Source of the DNA: Inquilinus limosus
Lineage (GTDB): Bacteria; Pseudomonadota; Alphaproteobacteria; DSM-16000; Inquilinaceae
Direction: 5' to 3'
DNA: 51,959 bases
NCBI RefSeq assembly: GCF_002195995.1
Contig: NZ_NHON01000011.1
Span: 157,974-209,932, forward strand
The notes under the pieces are model-generated. The model was given only the letters and a program-made list of their open reading frames with translations. It did no database searches and was not told the DNA's origin. Both the position numbers and the translations under genes were made by a program. The first letter of the stretch is position 1, and every line of letters begins with the position of its first letter. Positions 26,501 to 34,911 of the stretch are shown piece after piece.

Positions 26501-26768
26501 TCACCGCGATCAGCGTGCCGTCCCTTTGCCGCACCCGCAGGCCGCGCGCGGCCAGCACAACCGGCCGCTGGAATCCGTCCCAGCGCAGGGCCAGGGCGTC
26601 GATCTCGACCGTGGCGTTGCTGTCGGAGATCGCCTGCTCGACATAGGGCGTGAGGAAATCGATCTCGAGCGGCCCGGAGGACAGCCGCCACGCCAGCACG
26701 ACCGCAGCCAGGGCGAAGCCGGCGACCGCCAGCCCGACGATCTCGGCCAGGATCTTCAGCGCCCTCAT
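23568..26768 (-). CDS. AsmA/YhdP-like protein (DUF3971, AsmA C-terminal domain)
   Basis: 1066-aa protein with one N-terminal membrane anchor (about residues 7-29) and a long beta-rich periplasmic part. The C-terminal AsmA_2-type domain (SPSGLQDLFGTSGLTFNRLDAD, then YHINSVISSIPLIGDILTGG and AFTYTIRGTFADPSVSVNPLSVLAPG) is characteristic of YhdP. Proteins of this family bridge inner and outer membrane and affect phospholipid transport. It is divergent from glnE with 80 bp between starts. Confidence 0.85.
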   Translation of the reverse strand: MRALKILAEIVGLAVAGFALAAVVLAWRLSSGPLEIDFLTPYVEQAISDSNATVEIDALALRWDGFQRPVVLAARGLRVRQRDGTLIAVIPESSADVSMPRLLRGIVAPLRIDLIRPHLRVTRTEAGDFSFGLGESEAAEGGPSTPAEGAPTRDVVKDLLAALDARIGSEDNPIASLTRLTLVDGSVRIDDRMLGRSWIAPKASADLRRTGTGVEGQAALSVVSDGRTAQLGAEIRYLRATRSGQATVTFGNIIPAALTRISPVLAPLEAIESPVSGRLEADFDSRFQPTGGRFSLTSVDTRLLLPPLWTAPFSAARTSLSGSVDLAKRRLTLDDFTVDLGGPKISLSGQVDAAGDAIDVMTVGAVTGMPVDLLDSLWPPGVPSGLHDWIAANLHDGVIDRTEFSLQARAPLSNPHAVTLVAADGTMQARDLTVTYFKGLPPITGLNAAASFNQSTMRIATAGGSLQDIVLQPSDITITGLDQHDQVIDIDARVEGPVKTIMSVLDTPRLGYAKRVGLVPDRMSGRAAARLRFGFSLLAELPFEAVRMGVEGTLSNVGIGGVKPGYDVAGTDARLTLDKAGMTLAGKGQVNTVPIAFSWHEAFDDSAVQTRVSAQASLTPAAREALKIPAIGPVDGTIGTDLDFAKRSGGMATLDAKLDLTDARIAIDPIDWVKPTGGKANATVSLALAGERVSKVSQFSVSGGDITASGSADFTRDGALSQLSIASFRQGPNDVKGQVEVLGPDSYRLALTGSHLDVSGILEQRRAARGEPGPDAGPADPAPGPQIDATFDVAELSFGDKRALKAVHGRAIGRTTNLQDVTLAAQLPGGRPMDLRLTPQQGQPDRQILTVRSEDAGETLRIFDIADNITGGSLLATGSRNGVTGAIDGQLDARGFVLRDAPGMARLLAATSPSGLQDLFGTSGLTFNRLDADFTYAAAQRRITLKQGRGAGGDLGLAFDGVIDLRAETIDLAGTIVPIYHINSVISSIPLIGDILTGGAGGGLFAFTYTIRGTFADPSVSVNPLSVLAPGFLRRLFFEETPSSGDGTPRPAAPPRPPPSSRDRQR

Positions 26769-26848
26769 CCCGAACGTTTCACCCTCGCTTGACCTGCCCC
26801 TGCGGGACCCCGATGCTGCGCCCGCACCTTAGGCAGTTGGACAGCGAG

Positions 26849-29836
26849 ATGCCACGTTACGACGCCAAGCCGGCTGATGCAGTCTGGCCCCGCGCGGGCG
26901 ATCCCGACCGTGCCCGGCGCGGAGTCGAACGGTGGCTTGAACGCGCGACCGAGCAATCCGATCCCGGGCTTCGTGATTTCATCGCCGCCCTGCCCGGCGA
27001 CCCGCGGGGCCGGGCGCTGCTGGAGGCGGTGTTCGGCGGCAGCTCCTACCTGACCGAGCTGGCGCTGAAGACCCCGGCGACGGTGCAGCGCTTCCTCGCC
27101 GACGGCCCGCACGCCGCCGTCGCGGCGGAGCTGGCCGCCTTGCGCGCCGACAGCGCGGCCGAGGCCGACACCACCCGGCTTATGCAGGCCTTCCGCCTGG
27201 CCAAGCGGCGCATCGCGCTCTTGATCGCGCTGGCCGATATCGGCGGGGTGTGGCCGCTGCCGCAGGTGACCGGCGCCCTCTCCGACCTGGCCGAGACCAC
27301 GCTCGACCTCGCCGTGGCGCATCTGCTGGCCCGCGCCGCGGCGCGCGGCCTGCTGCGGCCAGAGGCGGTGGCGGCGCCGGATTCGTCCGGCCTGATCGTG
27401 CTGGGCATGGGCAAGCTGGGCGCCCGCGAGCTGAACTATTCCAGCGATGTCGACCTGATCATCCTGTACGACGCCGACAAGGTGCCGACCGACCGGCCGG
27501 ACGACCTGGGCCAGACCTTCTCCCGGATGACCCGCGACCTGGTGCGGATCATGGAGGAGCGGACGGTCGACGGCTATGTGTTCCGCACCGATCTGCGGTT
27601 GCGGCCCGACCCCGGCGCCACGCCGCCGGCGGTGTCGCTGGCCGCGGCCGAGAGCTACTACACCAGCCTGGCGCAGAGCTGGGAGCGCGCGGCGATGATC
27701 AAGGCCCGGCCGGTGGCCGGCGACCGCGCCGCCGGCGACGACTTCCTCGGCTTCCTGACGCCCTTCATCTGGCGCCGCAACCTGGACTTCGCGGCGATCC
27801 AGGACATCCACGCAATCAAGCGCCAGATCCACCACCATCACGGCCACGGCGCCGTCGCCATCGAAGGCCACGACCTCAAGCTCGGCCGCGGCGGCATCCG
27901 CGAGATCGAGTTCTTCGTGCAGATGCAGCAGCTGATCTTCGGCGGCCGCGAGCCGAACCTGCGGCTGCGCGGCACCGTCGCCGGGCTGGCGGCGCTGGCC
28001 GAGGCCGGGCGGGTCGACCGCGACACCGCCGCCAGCCTGGCCGAATGCTACCGCTTCCTGCGCCGGGTCGAGCACCGCATCCAGATGCTGGAGGACCACC
28101 AGACCCACGCGCTTCCGGCGGACCCGCGCGAGGTCGACGCGCTGGGCACCTTCCTCGGCTTCCCCGACGCGGCCTCGTTCCGCACCACACTGACCGACAC
28201 GCTGCGGCTGGTCGAGAGCCGCTATGCCGAGCTGTTCCAGGAGGACCGGCCGCCGGAGGGCGCCGTCACCCTGGTCTTCGCCGGCGTCGACGACCACCCC
28301 GGCACGGTCGAGACGCTGCAGCGGCTGGGCTTCGCCCGGCCGTCGGAGGCGATCGGCGTGGTGCGCGGCTGGCTGCACGGCCGCTACCGCGCCCTGCGCA
28401 GCGAGCGGGCGCGCGGCCTGATCACCGGGCTGGTGCCGCGGCTGCTGTCGATCGTCGGCGGCACCGCCGACCCCGACGCCACGCTGCAGCGGCTGGACGG
28501 GTTCCTGGCCCGGCTGCCGGCGGGCGTCCAGCTCTTCTCCCTGTTTAACGTCAACCCCGATCTCCTTGATCTGCTTACCGATATACTCGGTTTCGGCGGC
28601 CGGATCGCGGATTATCTGACGGCCCATGCCGGCCAGCTGGAGGCGGTGCTGGCGCCGGACTTCTTCAGCACCCTGCCGGGGCGGGAGGCGCTGCAGGAAC
28701 GGCTGACGGCGGAGCTGGCGACGGCGCGCGACTTCGAGGACATGCTGGACGTGCTGCGGCGCTGGACCAACGACCAGCGCTTCCGCGCCGCGGTGCACAT
28801 CCTGCGCCGCCTGTCGGAGACACCGGCCTGCGCCGCCTTCCTGTCCGACGTCACCGAGGTGGCGCTGCAGGCCCTGGTGCCGCGGGTGGAGGCGGAGTTC
28901 GCCCGCCGGCATGGCCGCTTCCCCCAGGGCGGGCTGGCGCTGCTGGCCATGGGCAAGCTCGGCGGGCGGGAGATGACGATCCGCTCCGACCTCGACCTGA
29001 TCATGATCCACGACGCCGGGGCGGAGCAGGAATCGGATGGCGAGAAGCCGATCAGCCCGATGGTCTACTACACCCGGCTGATCCAGCGCCTGGTCTCGGC
29101 GATCACCGCGCCGACGGCGCAGGGTGCGCTGTTCGAGGTCGACATGCGGCTGCGCCCATCCGGCAATGCCGGGCCGCTGGCGACCAGCCTGGAGGCGTTC
29201 ACCACCTATCAGCGCGGCGATGCCTGGACCTGGGAGCACATGGCCCTGACCCGCGCCCGGGTGATCCATGCCGACGGACCGCTGAGCGAGCGGATCGAGG
29301 CCGAGATCCGGTCGCTGCTGGCCCTGCCGCGCGACCCGGACAAGCTGCGCCGCGACATCGCCGAGATGCGCGGCCGGATGGCGCGCCAGCGCGACACCGG
29401 CGACATCTGGAACATCAAGCATTTCCGCGGCGGTCTGGTCGATGTCGAGTTCATCGCCCAGTACCTGCAGCTGCGCCACGCGGCCGAGCATCCGGAGATA
29501 TTGCACCAGGCCACGGCCGAGGTGCTGCGCCGCGCCGAGGCCGCCGGAATCCTGCCCGAAGACGAAGCTGAGACGCTGCTGCGGGCGCTGGCGACCTGGC
29601 AGCGGGTGCAGGCCTTCCTGCGCTTCGCGGTCGAGGACAGGTTCGACCCGGCCGAGGCCTCCGACGCCATGATCCGCGGCCTGCTGCGCGCCGTCGTCGA
29701 GAATGCCGCCGCGGACCCGCCGGAGGATCTGGATGCCGCCGCAGCCGGGATGCGGCAGCAGGCGGCGGAGGTGATGGCCGTGTTCGACAGGCTGATCGGC
29801 CCGCCCCCGCCGCGCGAGGAGAAGGCCGAGGGCTAG
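26849..29836 (+). CDS. glnE: Bifunctional glutamine synthetase adenylyltransferase/adenylyl-removing enzyme
   Basis: 995 aa. Two nucleotidyltransferase domains: the N-terminal deadenylylating one with GMGKLGARELNYSSDVDL (near residue 186) and the C-terminal adenylylating one with AMGKLGGREMTIRSDLDL (near 700). Each is followed by helical GlnD-PII-type domains. It adjusts glutamine synthetase activity in response to PII. I chose ATG 26849 (MPRYDAKPAD) although an in-frame ATG at 26789 exists; no strong ribosome-binding site decides it. Confidence 0.95.
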   Translation: MPRYDAKPADAVWPRAGDPDRARRGVERWLERATEQSDPGLRDFIAALPGDPRGRALLEAVFGGSSYLTELALKTPATVQRFLADGPHAAVAAELAALRADSAAEADTTRLMQAFRLAKRRIALLIALADIGGVWPLPQVTGALSDLAETTLDLAVAHLLARAAARGLLRPEAVAAPDSSGLIVLGMGKLGARELNYSSDVDLIILYDADKVPTDRPDDLGQTFSRMTRDLVRIMEERTVDGYVFRTDLRLRPDPGATPPAVSLAAAESYYTSLAQSWERAAMIKARPVAGDRAAGDDFLGFLTPFIWRRNLDFAAIQDIHAIKRQIHHHHGHGAVAIEGHDLKLGRGGIREIEFFVQMQQLIFGGREPNLRLRGTVAGLAALAEAGRVDRDTAASLAECYRFLRRVEHRIQMLEDHQTHALPADPREVDALGTFLGFPDAASFRTTLTDTLRLVESRYAELFQEDRPPEGAVTLVFAGVDDHPGTVETLQRLGFARPSEAIGVVRGWLHGRYRALRSERARGLITGLVPRLLSIVGGTADPDATLQRLDGFLARLPAGVQLFSLFNVNPDLLDLLTDILGFGGRIADYLTAHAGQLEAVLAPDFFSTLPGREALQERLTAELATARDFEDMLDVLRRWTNDQRFRAAVHILRRLSETPACAAFLSDVTEVALQALVPRVEAEFARRHGRFPQGGLALLAMGKLGGREMTIRSDLDLIMIHDAGAEQESDGEKPISPMVYYTRLIQRLVSAITAPTAQGALFEVDMRLRPSGNAGPLATSLEAFTTYQRGDAWTWEHMALTRARVIHADGPLSERIEAEIRSLLALPRDPDKLRRDIAEMRGRMARQRDTGDIWNIKHFRGGLVDVEFIAQYLQLRHAAEHPEILHQATAEVLRRAEAAGILPEDEAETLLRALATWQRVQAFLRFAVEDRFDPAEASDAMIRGLLRAVVENAAADPPEDLDAAAAGMRQQAAEVMAVFDRLIGPPPPREEKAEG

Positions 29837-29956
29837 AGTCGGGACGGGAAGACAGACCTTCCTGAAAGCCCTCCCGGCGGTGGGGCTGTTCCGATCGGCG
29901 CTGCGCTGCCCCGGGACAAGGGTCGATCCGATGCGGCGCCGGGGCAGACGGCAGGA

Positions 29957-30535
29957 TCAGGCGCCCGTCGTCCACACACCGTGCCTCTCGACATATCGCG
30001 TCATCGGATGACCTTCTGCCTGGTCTTGCATCAGATCGCGGCTGGTGAAGCGGTAGTAAAGTATTGATGCCGACGTGCACCGCACCGCGTGAATATCGCC
30101 CGGCAGAAAGACCCGGGCCTCGCCGGGACGCAGCCGGTATACCTCACGTCGGACGAGCCTTACACGCCCCTCGGGATCCAGCGCGCGGCCATAGGTCGCG
30201 ATCTCGGTCTCTCCTTCGTGAACGGCGTAGATGACCCAGTTGCGACCGTGGTCATGGGGCGACCAGAACGTCCCGAACGTCTCGGCATGGGCCATGAGCA
30301 CGAACCCGTGCGCGGGATCGCGATAGAGCTCTCTGGCTGCCGGACGATCCTGCTGCAACGCCGCAAGCCATCCTTCGGTCGCCGGCGCCTTGGCAAGCGC
30401 TTCGATGCGGGCACGGGTGTCGGCGACCAGTTCGGAGGTCAGCGCCCCCCATGTCAGCCTGGTCCCCTCGATGAAGGTCTCCAGTGAATTTCTGACCCCT
30501 GTCGGCTCGGCGGCATGCGGATGCGCGGACCCCAT
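29957..30535 (-). CDS. Cupin protein, cysteine-dioxygenase-like
   Basis: 192-aa single-domain cupin related to the CDO-like metal-dependent enzymes. Motif 1 is SPHDHGRNWVIYAVHEG with metal ligands H94, H96 and a possible E107; motif 2 is FLPGDIHAV with H149. Such proteins may oxidise thiols or other small molecules with Fe(II); the substrate is not evident. I chose ATG 30535, preceded by GAGGAACG. Divergent from a MerR regulator, with a 19-bp-spacer promoter of MerR type that fires toward this gene, so it is the likely regulated target. Confidence 0.75.
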   Translation of the reverse strand: MGSAHPHAAEPTGVRNSLETFIEGTRLTWGALTSELVADTRARIEALAKAPATEGWLAALQQDRPAARELYRDPAHGFVLMAHAETFGTFWSPHDHGRNWVIYAVHEGETEIATYGRALDPEGRVRLVRREVYRLRPGEARVFLPGDIHAVRCTSASILYYRFTSRDLMQDQAEGHPMTRYVERHGVWTTGA

Positions 30536-30575
30536 AATTCGTTCCTCACCATTGGCTTCTTGAGCGGGAGAGCGC

Positions 30576-30606
30576 ACCATACGACCTCAAGTCAACTTGA
30601 GGTCAA
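30576..30606 (-). promoter_or_regulatory. MerR-type promoter with SoxR-box-like dyad
   Basis: On the minus strand, TTGACC (30606-30601) and TATGGT (30581-30576) are 19 bp apart, the stretched spacing that MerR activators correct by DNA distortion. Between and over them lies ACCTCAAGT-CA-ACTTGAGGT (30584-30603, plus strand), a perfect 9-bp dyad that differs at one base from the E. coli SoxR box as I know it. The predicted transcript starts near 30569 and leads into the cupin gene. Confidence 0.8.
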
Positions 30607-30610
30607 GCCC

Positions 30611-31039
30611 ATGAGTGACCTGGATATTGGGCAGGTATCCGAGCGGACCGGCCTGCCGGCATCGACGCTTCGCTATTACGAAGAACAGGGCCTGATCCGG
30701 TCGATTGGCCGTCGGGGGCTGCGCCGGCAATTCGCGCCTGACGTGATCGAGCGGGTGGCCCTCATCTCGCTCGGGCGCGCCACGGGATTCTCGCTCCAGG
30801 AGATCGCCCTCATGTTCGCGCCGGACGGAAGGATCGAGGTCGATCGCGACAAGCTGGCGGCCAAGGCACGGGAGCTGAGCACCACCATCCGCCGTTTGCG
30901 CGCGATGAGGGATTGCCTGCAGCACGCCGCCACGTGTCCGGCCCCCTCGCATCTGGAATGCCCGGCGTTCCGCCGTCTGATGGTTTCCGCGACCTCCGGC
31001 GCCATCGGCAAGCGAAGGAGCAGACGCGGGTTGCGCTGA
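30611..31039 (+). CDS. MerR-family transcriptional regulator with CueR-like Cys loop
   Basis: 142 aa. The N-terminal winged helix (IGQVSERTGLPASTLRYYEEQGLI) and dimerisation helix are classical MerR. The effector end reads MRDCLQHAATCPAPSHLECPAF: C109 and C117 form a C-x7-C loop in the same place as the metal loop of CueR (CPGDDSADCP), with C102 and H114 nearby. Metal or thiol/redox sensing is therefore likely, but the SoxR CIGCGC cluster is absent. ATG 30611 is 7 bp after the dyad it presumably binds; GAGG of the dyad may double as ribosome-binding site. Confidence 0.85.
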   Translation: MSDLDIGQVSERTGLPASTLRYYEEQGLIRSIGRRGLRRQFAPDVIERVALISLGRATGFSLQEIALMFAPDGRIEVDRDKLAAKARELSTTIRRLRAMRDCLQHAATCPAPSHLECPAFRRLMVSATSGAIGKRRSRRGLR

Positions 31040-31132
31040 CGCCCGAGACGGCCGCGTCAGCCCAGGAACCGGATGGACAGCGCCAGGACGGTCCGCTTCA
31101 CAGGTCCCGACCCCAGGCCCATGCCGCCGGGC

Positions 31133-32723
31133 TCAGCCGGTCTTCTCGACGTTCCGCTGGCCTTTGCTGCCGTCGTCCCTCGAGGTCTCGACCAGGCCGG
31201 CATCGACCCGCTTCGAGAACTCGGTCTCCAGCCCCCCGGCCAGCTGCCTGGCCTGGCCGACCCAGTCCTCGCGCTCGATCCGGCCCGGGAAGGCCAGAAA
31301 GGAGCCGACCCAGTCGACATTGGCCTTGGTCCAGGCGGCGATCTGGTCGAAATGCCAGATCCCGAGCCCGTGCAGGCGGCCCTCGTTCTGCGGGCCGATG
31401 CCCTTGATGCGCTTGAGGTCGTCGGCCTTGCCGCCGCGCGGGGCGGCCAGGCCCACGGGCCTGGCGCCGGGATGGCCATCCTCCTCGGCTGGTGCGACGG
31501 CGGGCTTGGCCGGCCCAGCCCGGCCCGCACCGCCTCGGCGAAGCCCTCGGGCGCGCCGGCGCCGGGGGCCAGCTGGTCCTTCACCGTCTCGGCGAAGAAC
31601 AGCCGCCGCGCCGCGTCCAGGATGCCCTGATGCGTCTGGTCGTCCGGATAGTAGCCGGACAGGGTCAGGCTGCCGCCCGCCTTCTCCGCGGTCAGGGTGT
31701 AGGGCGAGATCGTCGCCGGGTCATGTCGACCGAGGCCAGCTGGAAGCCCTGCGGCAGCCCGGTGCGGATCGCCGCCGCGATCCCCTCGCCGCTGACCCCG
31801 GCCTTGCCGGAGCCGCTGACCGAGAGCCGGCCGTCTTCGAGCGTGGCCTTGCCCCTGGCCAGCCGGGCCAGCTGCGCCAGGCCCAGCTTCGCCGCCGCCA
31901 GGAAATCACCGGCCGGCGCGCCGCGGGCGATCTGCAGCTCGTCGATGATCCTGGTCCCGGGGAAGGAAGCGGCCGCGGCACCGGCCAGCGCGGTCCGCGC
32001 CTCCTCCGACGGCACGGCCCCGCCGAAAATCAGCGTATGCCCGTCGCTCTCCGCACTCCAGGCATAGGGCTTCATCTCCGGCGGCAGGATCTCCGCCTTC
32101 GCCAGGGTCACGCCGGCCGGCAACGCCCTGGTGCTGGCCATCGCCGCCTGATAGACGGCCGCGGTCGACGCCTCGCCGGCGATCGAATAGCCGGCATCGC
32201 TCAGCGACACGCTGCCCTGCGACAGTTTCGCCGCCTGGGCCAGGCCGTAGGCGGCCGCCGCGACGAAGCCGCCGGGCGCGCCGGAGGCGTAGGTCGCCTC
32301 GTCACGGATCTCGATGTCGGGAAAGGCCGTCCGGGCCGCGGCCAGGATGGTGGCCCGCGCCTCGGGCGTCGGCACATGACCGGACAGGACCACCGCCGTT
32401 CCGTCGCGCGTCGCCGACCAGTCGAAGGGCTGCGCGGCCGGCGGCGGCGTCACGGCGCTGCTGACCAGCCGCACGCCGTGCGTGGCCTCGGCCGCGGCGA
32501 CGGCGGCCGCCGTCCGCTCCGGCGAGAAGGTCAGCCCGGCGACGGCGACATCGCGGCCGGCAACCACGGCCCGCGGCGAATCGAGCGCCGTGGTCGCGGC
32601 GATCGCGGTGCCGGCGCGGTCGGCGAGGTCACGCTCGACCGCCCCGGTCTGGAGCCAGCCGGCGAGCAGCCAGAGCACGAGAAGCGGGACCAGCCCGAGC
32701 CACCATCGTTTCGGCTGACTCAT
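31133..32723 (-). pseudogene. BON-repeat envelope protein with C-terminal HhH domain, broken by two frameshifts
   Basis: Read from ATG 32723 (GGGAGAG upstream) the protein has one N-terminal membrane segment (WWLGLVPLLVLWLLAGWL), then BON-like repeats of about 110 aa marked by WSATRDGTAVVLSGHVPT, WSAESDGHTLIFGGAVPS and YTLTAEKAGGSLTLSGYYPD. The frame is lost near 31720, where the third repeat continues in another frame (ATISPYTLTAEK), and again near 31516. The next frame gives a helix-hairpin-helix domain (DDLKRIKGIGPQNEGRLHGLGIW...) ending at 31133, of the kind seen at the C-terminus of alphaproteobacterial NuoE and L21. Each break is consistent with one missing base. Sequencing error or true decay are both possible. 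Confidence 0.65.
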
Positions 32724-33069
32724 GTTGCTCTCCCATGTCGCGACCGGAACGGAGGTCCAAACGGGAAGGCTTGGCCCGGCCGCGATGACGCCGGTTCGGC
32801 AAAGGAGGTCGGGCCACGGCCAGGAAATCGGCTGTCGACACTTGTCGGCAAAAGTTAACAGGGCCAAGAACAGTCACGAGCAGAGTCGCGACGACATCAA
32901 CCGCACAATGAAACCGTTGTCGATACTTGCTTTCTCATAGGATGGTATGCTTCGGCGCACCGCTGATCAAGGGCACAGCGCGGCGGCGGTCCGGCTGCGG
33001 CGGCCCCTTGCCGGAACCATGGCCGCCGGTCTAGTCAACGAAGCGGCAAACCCTTCTGGAGAGATTCCC
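32724..33069. other. 346-bp intergenic region before bcp
   Basis: Separates the divergent BON-repeat gene and bcp. Bases 32840-32945 are less GC-rich than the surroundings and probably hold the bcp promoter, but I found no convincing -35/-10 pair, hairpin or repeat. Confidence 0.4.
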
Positions 33070-33534
33070 ATGAGCGTCGAGATCGGCAAGCCCGCCCCCG
33101 ACTTCACCCTACCCAAGGCCGGCGGCGGCACGGTCACGCTCTCCGCCCTGCGCGGCAAGAAGGTGATCGTCTACTTCTACCCGAAGGCCGACACCTCCGG
33201 CTGCACCAAGGAGGCCTGCGGCTTCAACGATGCGCTGCCGGAGTTCGAGGGCGTGGACGCCGAGATCATCGGCATCTCCAAGGATCCGGTGCCGGCGCTG
33301 AACAAGTTCGCGGCGAAATACGGCCTGACCTTCACCCTGGCCTCGGCCAAGGACGACGACACGGTTGAGCGCTACGGCGCCTGGGTCGAGAAGTCGATGT
33401 ACGGCCGGAAATACATGGGCATCGACCGGTCGACCGTGCTGGTCGACGAGCAGGGCATCGTCCGCGGCCTGTGGCGCGGCGTGCGGGTGCCCGGCCATGT
33501 GGAGGCGGTGCTGGCCGCGGCACAGAAGGGCTAG
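33070..33534 (+). CDS. bcp: Thioredoxin-dependent peroxiredoxin, Bcp/PrxQ type
   Basis: 154-aa thiol peroxidase of the atypical 2-Cys Bcp class. Peroxidatic C45 and resolving C50 in DTSGCTKEACGF; the opening MSVEIGKPAPDFTLP is standard. It reduces hydrogen peroxide and organic peroxides with electrons from thioredoxin. I chose ATG 33070, with GGAGAG upstream; a longer reading from 32947 has no family support. Confidence 0.94.
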   Translation: MSVEIGKPAPDFTLPKAGGGTVTLSALRGKKVIVYFYPKADTSGCTKEACGFNDALPEFEGVDAEIIGISKDPVPALNKFAAKYGLTFTLASAKDDDTVERYGAWVEKSMYGRKYMGIDRSTVLVDEQGIVRGLWRGVRVPGHVEAVLAAAQKG

Positions 33535-33560
33535 CTGCGGCGTCGACGGAGCAGCGGCTG

Positions 33561-33815
33561 CTATTGAGGCGGATGCTCCACCAGGTCGAGCCGCCGCTCG
33601 ATGCGGTCGAGCCGCGACTTGATCTTGTCGACGACATGCCGGTCCTCAACCGTCTCGGCATGGTTGGACGCCTGATCACGGGCGAGGCGGGCCAAGCCGA
33701 TCTCGATCTGCGCGAGCCGCGACAGGATTTCCTGATCACGCTCCCGCGATGCGGTCTGCTCGGCCTGGAGCCGCTTTAGGTGCTCCAGCACGAGGTTGGT
33801 GGTTTCGTCGGTCAT
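33561..33815 (-). CDS. Small coiled-coil protein
   Basis: 84 aa, MTDETTNLVLEHLKRLQ at the N-terminus, then almost continuous heptad-like helix (EILSRLAQIEIGLARLAR ... IKSRLDRIERRLDLVE). It is highly charged and lacks a membrane segment or signal. I recognise it as a type of short conserved protein scattered in alphaproteobacteria, function unknown. Convergent with bcp (26 bp apart). No strong ribosome-binding site precedes the ATG. Confidence 0.65.
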   Translation of the reverse strand: MTDETTNLVLEHLKRLQAEQTASRERDQEILSRLAQIEIGLARLARDQASNHAETVEDRHVVDKIKSRLDRIERRLDLVEHPPQ

Positions 33816-33922
33816 CTGCAGGCCAGAACCTGTCGGTTGCTGTCAGTCAGCCTACACCAGAAATGTGGTCGTTCCGTAGTTTGTGGAAGAGGTGGCCGTG
33901 ACGCCTTCCCTCGACGGGGCAG

Positions 33923-34813
33923 CTAAGCGGCCTCCTTCGCCAGGAAGTCGATGACGGCGCGGATGGCGGGAAGCTGGCCGCGCCGGTGCGGCGTCAGCAG
34001 CGTCGTCCACACCGTGCCGGCCTCCCATTCCGGCAGCACCGGCGCCAGCGTGCCATCGGCCCGGGCCTCGGCGGTCATGGTCTCCGGCAGGCAGGCTATG
34101 CCCAGGCCCGCGGCGGCGGCCTGGCGCAAGACCACCGATTCATCGGCCGTGAAGCTCGACGCCGGCGCCACCTGCACCTCGCGGCCGTCGCGATGGCGCA
34201 GCCGCCAGACCGTAGCCGAGGGGGCGGTCAGCAGCCCGTCATGCTCCGCGAGATCCTCGGGCCCAGCCGGTATTCCCCGCCGCGCCAGATAGTCCGGCGC
34301 CGCCACCAGGGTGATGCGCTCGACCGCCATCCGCCGCTGCATCAGCTCCGAATCCGGCAGCGGCGCGAAATGGCTGCGCACCGCGATGTCGAAGCCTTCC
34401 TGCACCAGGTCGACGAAACGGTCGGTCACATGCAGCTGCAGCCGGATCTTCGGATAGGCCCGGGCCAGCACCGGCAGCAGGCCGGCGAGGCGGAACTGGG
34501 CGGTCGGCACCGACGCCGTGATCCGCACCGTGCCGCTCGGCTCGGCCAGCCGGCGCCGGACCACGCCTTCCGCCGCCTCCGCCTCGATCATCGCGCCGCG
34601 GGCATGATCGTAGAAATCGCGGCCCAGCTCGGTCAGCACGAAGCTGCGCGAGGTGCGGTGGATCAGCCGCGCGCCCAGCGCCGCCTCCAGCTCCGCCACC
34701 CGCTTGCTGATGGTCGATTTCGGCAGGCCCAGCCGCCGCGCCACCGCGGCGAAGCCGCCGGCGTCCACGGCCCGGACGAACAGGATCAGGTCGTTGAGGT
34801 TCAGCACGCCCAT
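33923..34813 (-). CDS. LysR-family transcriptional regulator
   Basis: 296 aa with N-terminal helix-turn-helix (AVDAGGFAAVARRLGLPKSTISKRVAELE) and a C-terminal effector domain. HRTSRSFVLTELGRDFY and SVPTAQFRLAGLLP are typical of the LysR branch that controls neighbouring oxidoreductases or GST genes. Divergent from the GST gene with 98 bp between starts. GTCCA-N6-TGGAC at 34815-34830 is a weak operator candidate. Confidence 0.87.
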   Translation of the reverse strand: MGVLNLNDLILFVRAVDAGGFAAVARRLGLPKSTISKRVAELEAALGARLIHRTSRSFVLTELGRDFYDHARGAMIEAEAAEGVVRRRLAEPSGTVRITASVPTAQFRLAGLLPVLARAYPKIRLQLHVTDRFVDLVQEGFDIAVRSHFAPLPDSELMQRRMAVERITLVAAPDYLARRGIPAGPEDLAEHDGLLTAPSATVWRLRHRDGREVQVAPASSFTADESVVLRQAAAAGLGIACLPETMTAEARADGTLAPVLPEWEAGTVWTTLLTPHRRGQLPAIRAVIDFLAKEAA

Positions 34814-34911
34814 CGTCCATATCCGTGGACCTTGGGTTCACAGATGCACGACTACAGGCCCGAAGTCCACAAGGGCATCTTTCCGGGGCAACCGCAACAC
34901 GGGACCCCATC

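Noticed and set aside
23826-26792. 988-residue open frame on the plus strand
   Set aside because: It is the antisense of the AsmA/YhdP-like gene; composition is Arg/Gln/Gly/His-rich without motifs, as GC-rich codon bias produces.
26765-29506. 913-residue open frame on the minus strand
   Set aside because: Antisense shadow of glnE, which has two intact catalytic motifs on the plus strand.
30584-30603. Calling the MerR protein SoxR because of the SoxR-like box
   Set aside because: The protein lacks the CIGCGCxxxxxC cluster motif; its C-x7-C loop aligns with CueR instead.
34815-34830. GTCCA-N6-TGGAC before the GST gene as a firm LysR box
   Set aside because: Only five paired bases; mentioned within the LysR entry but not listed as a site.
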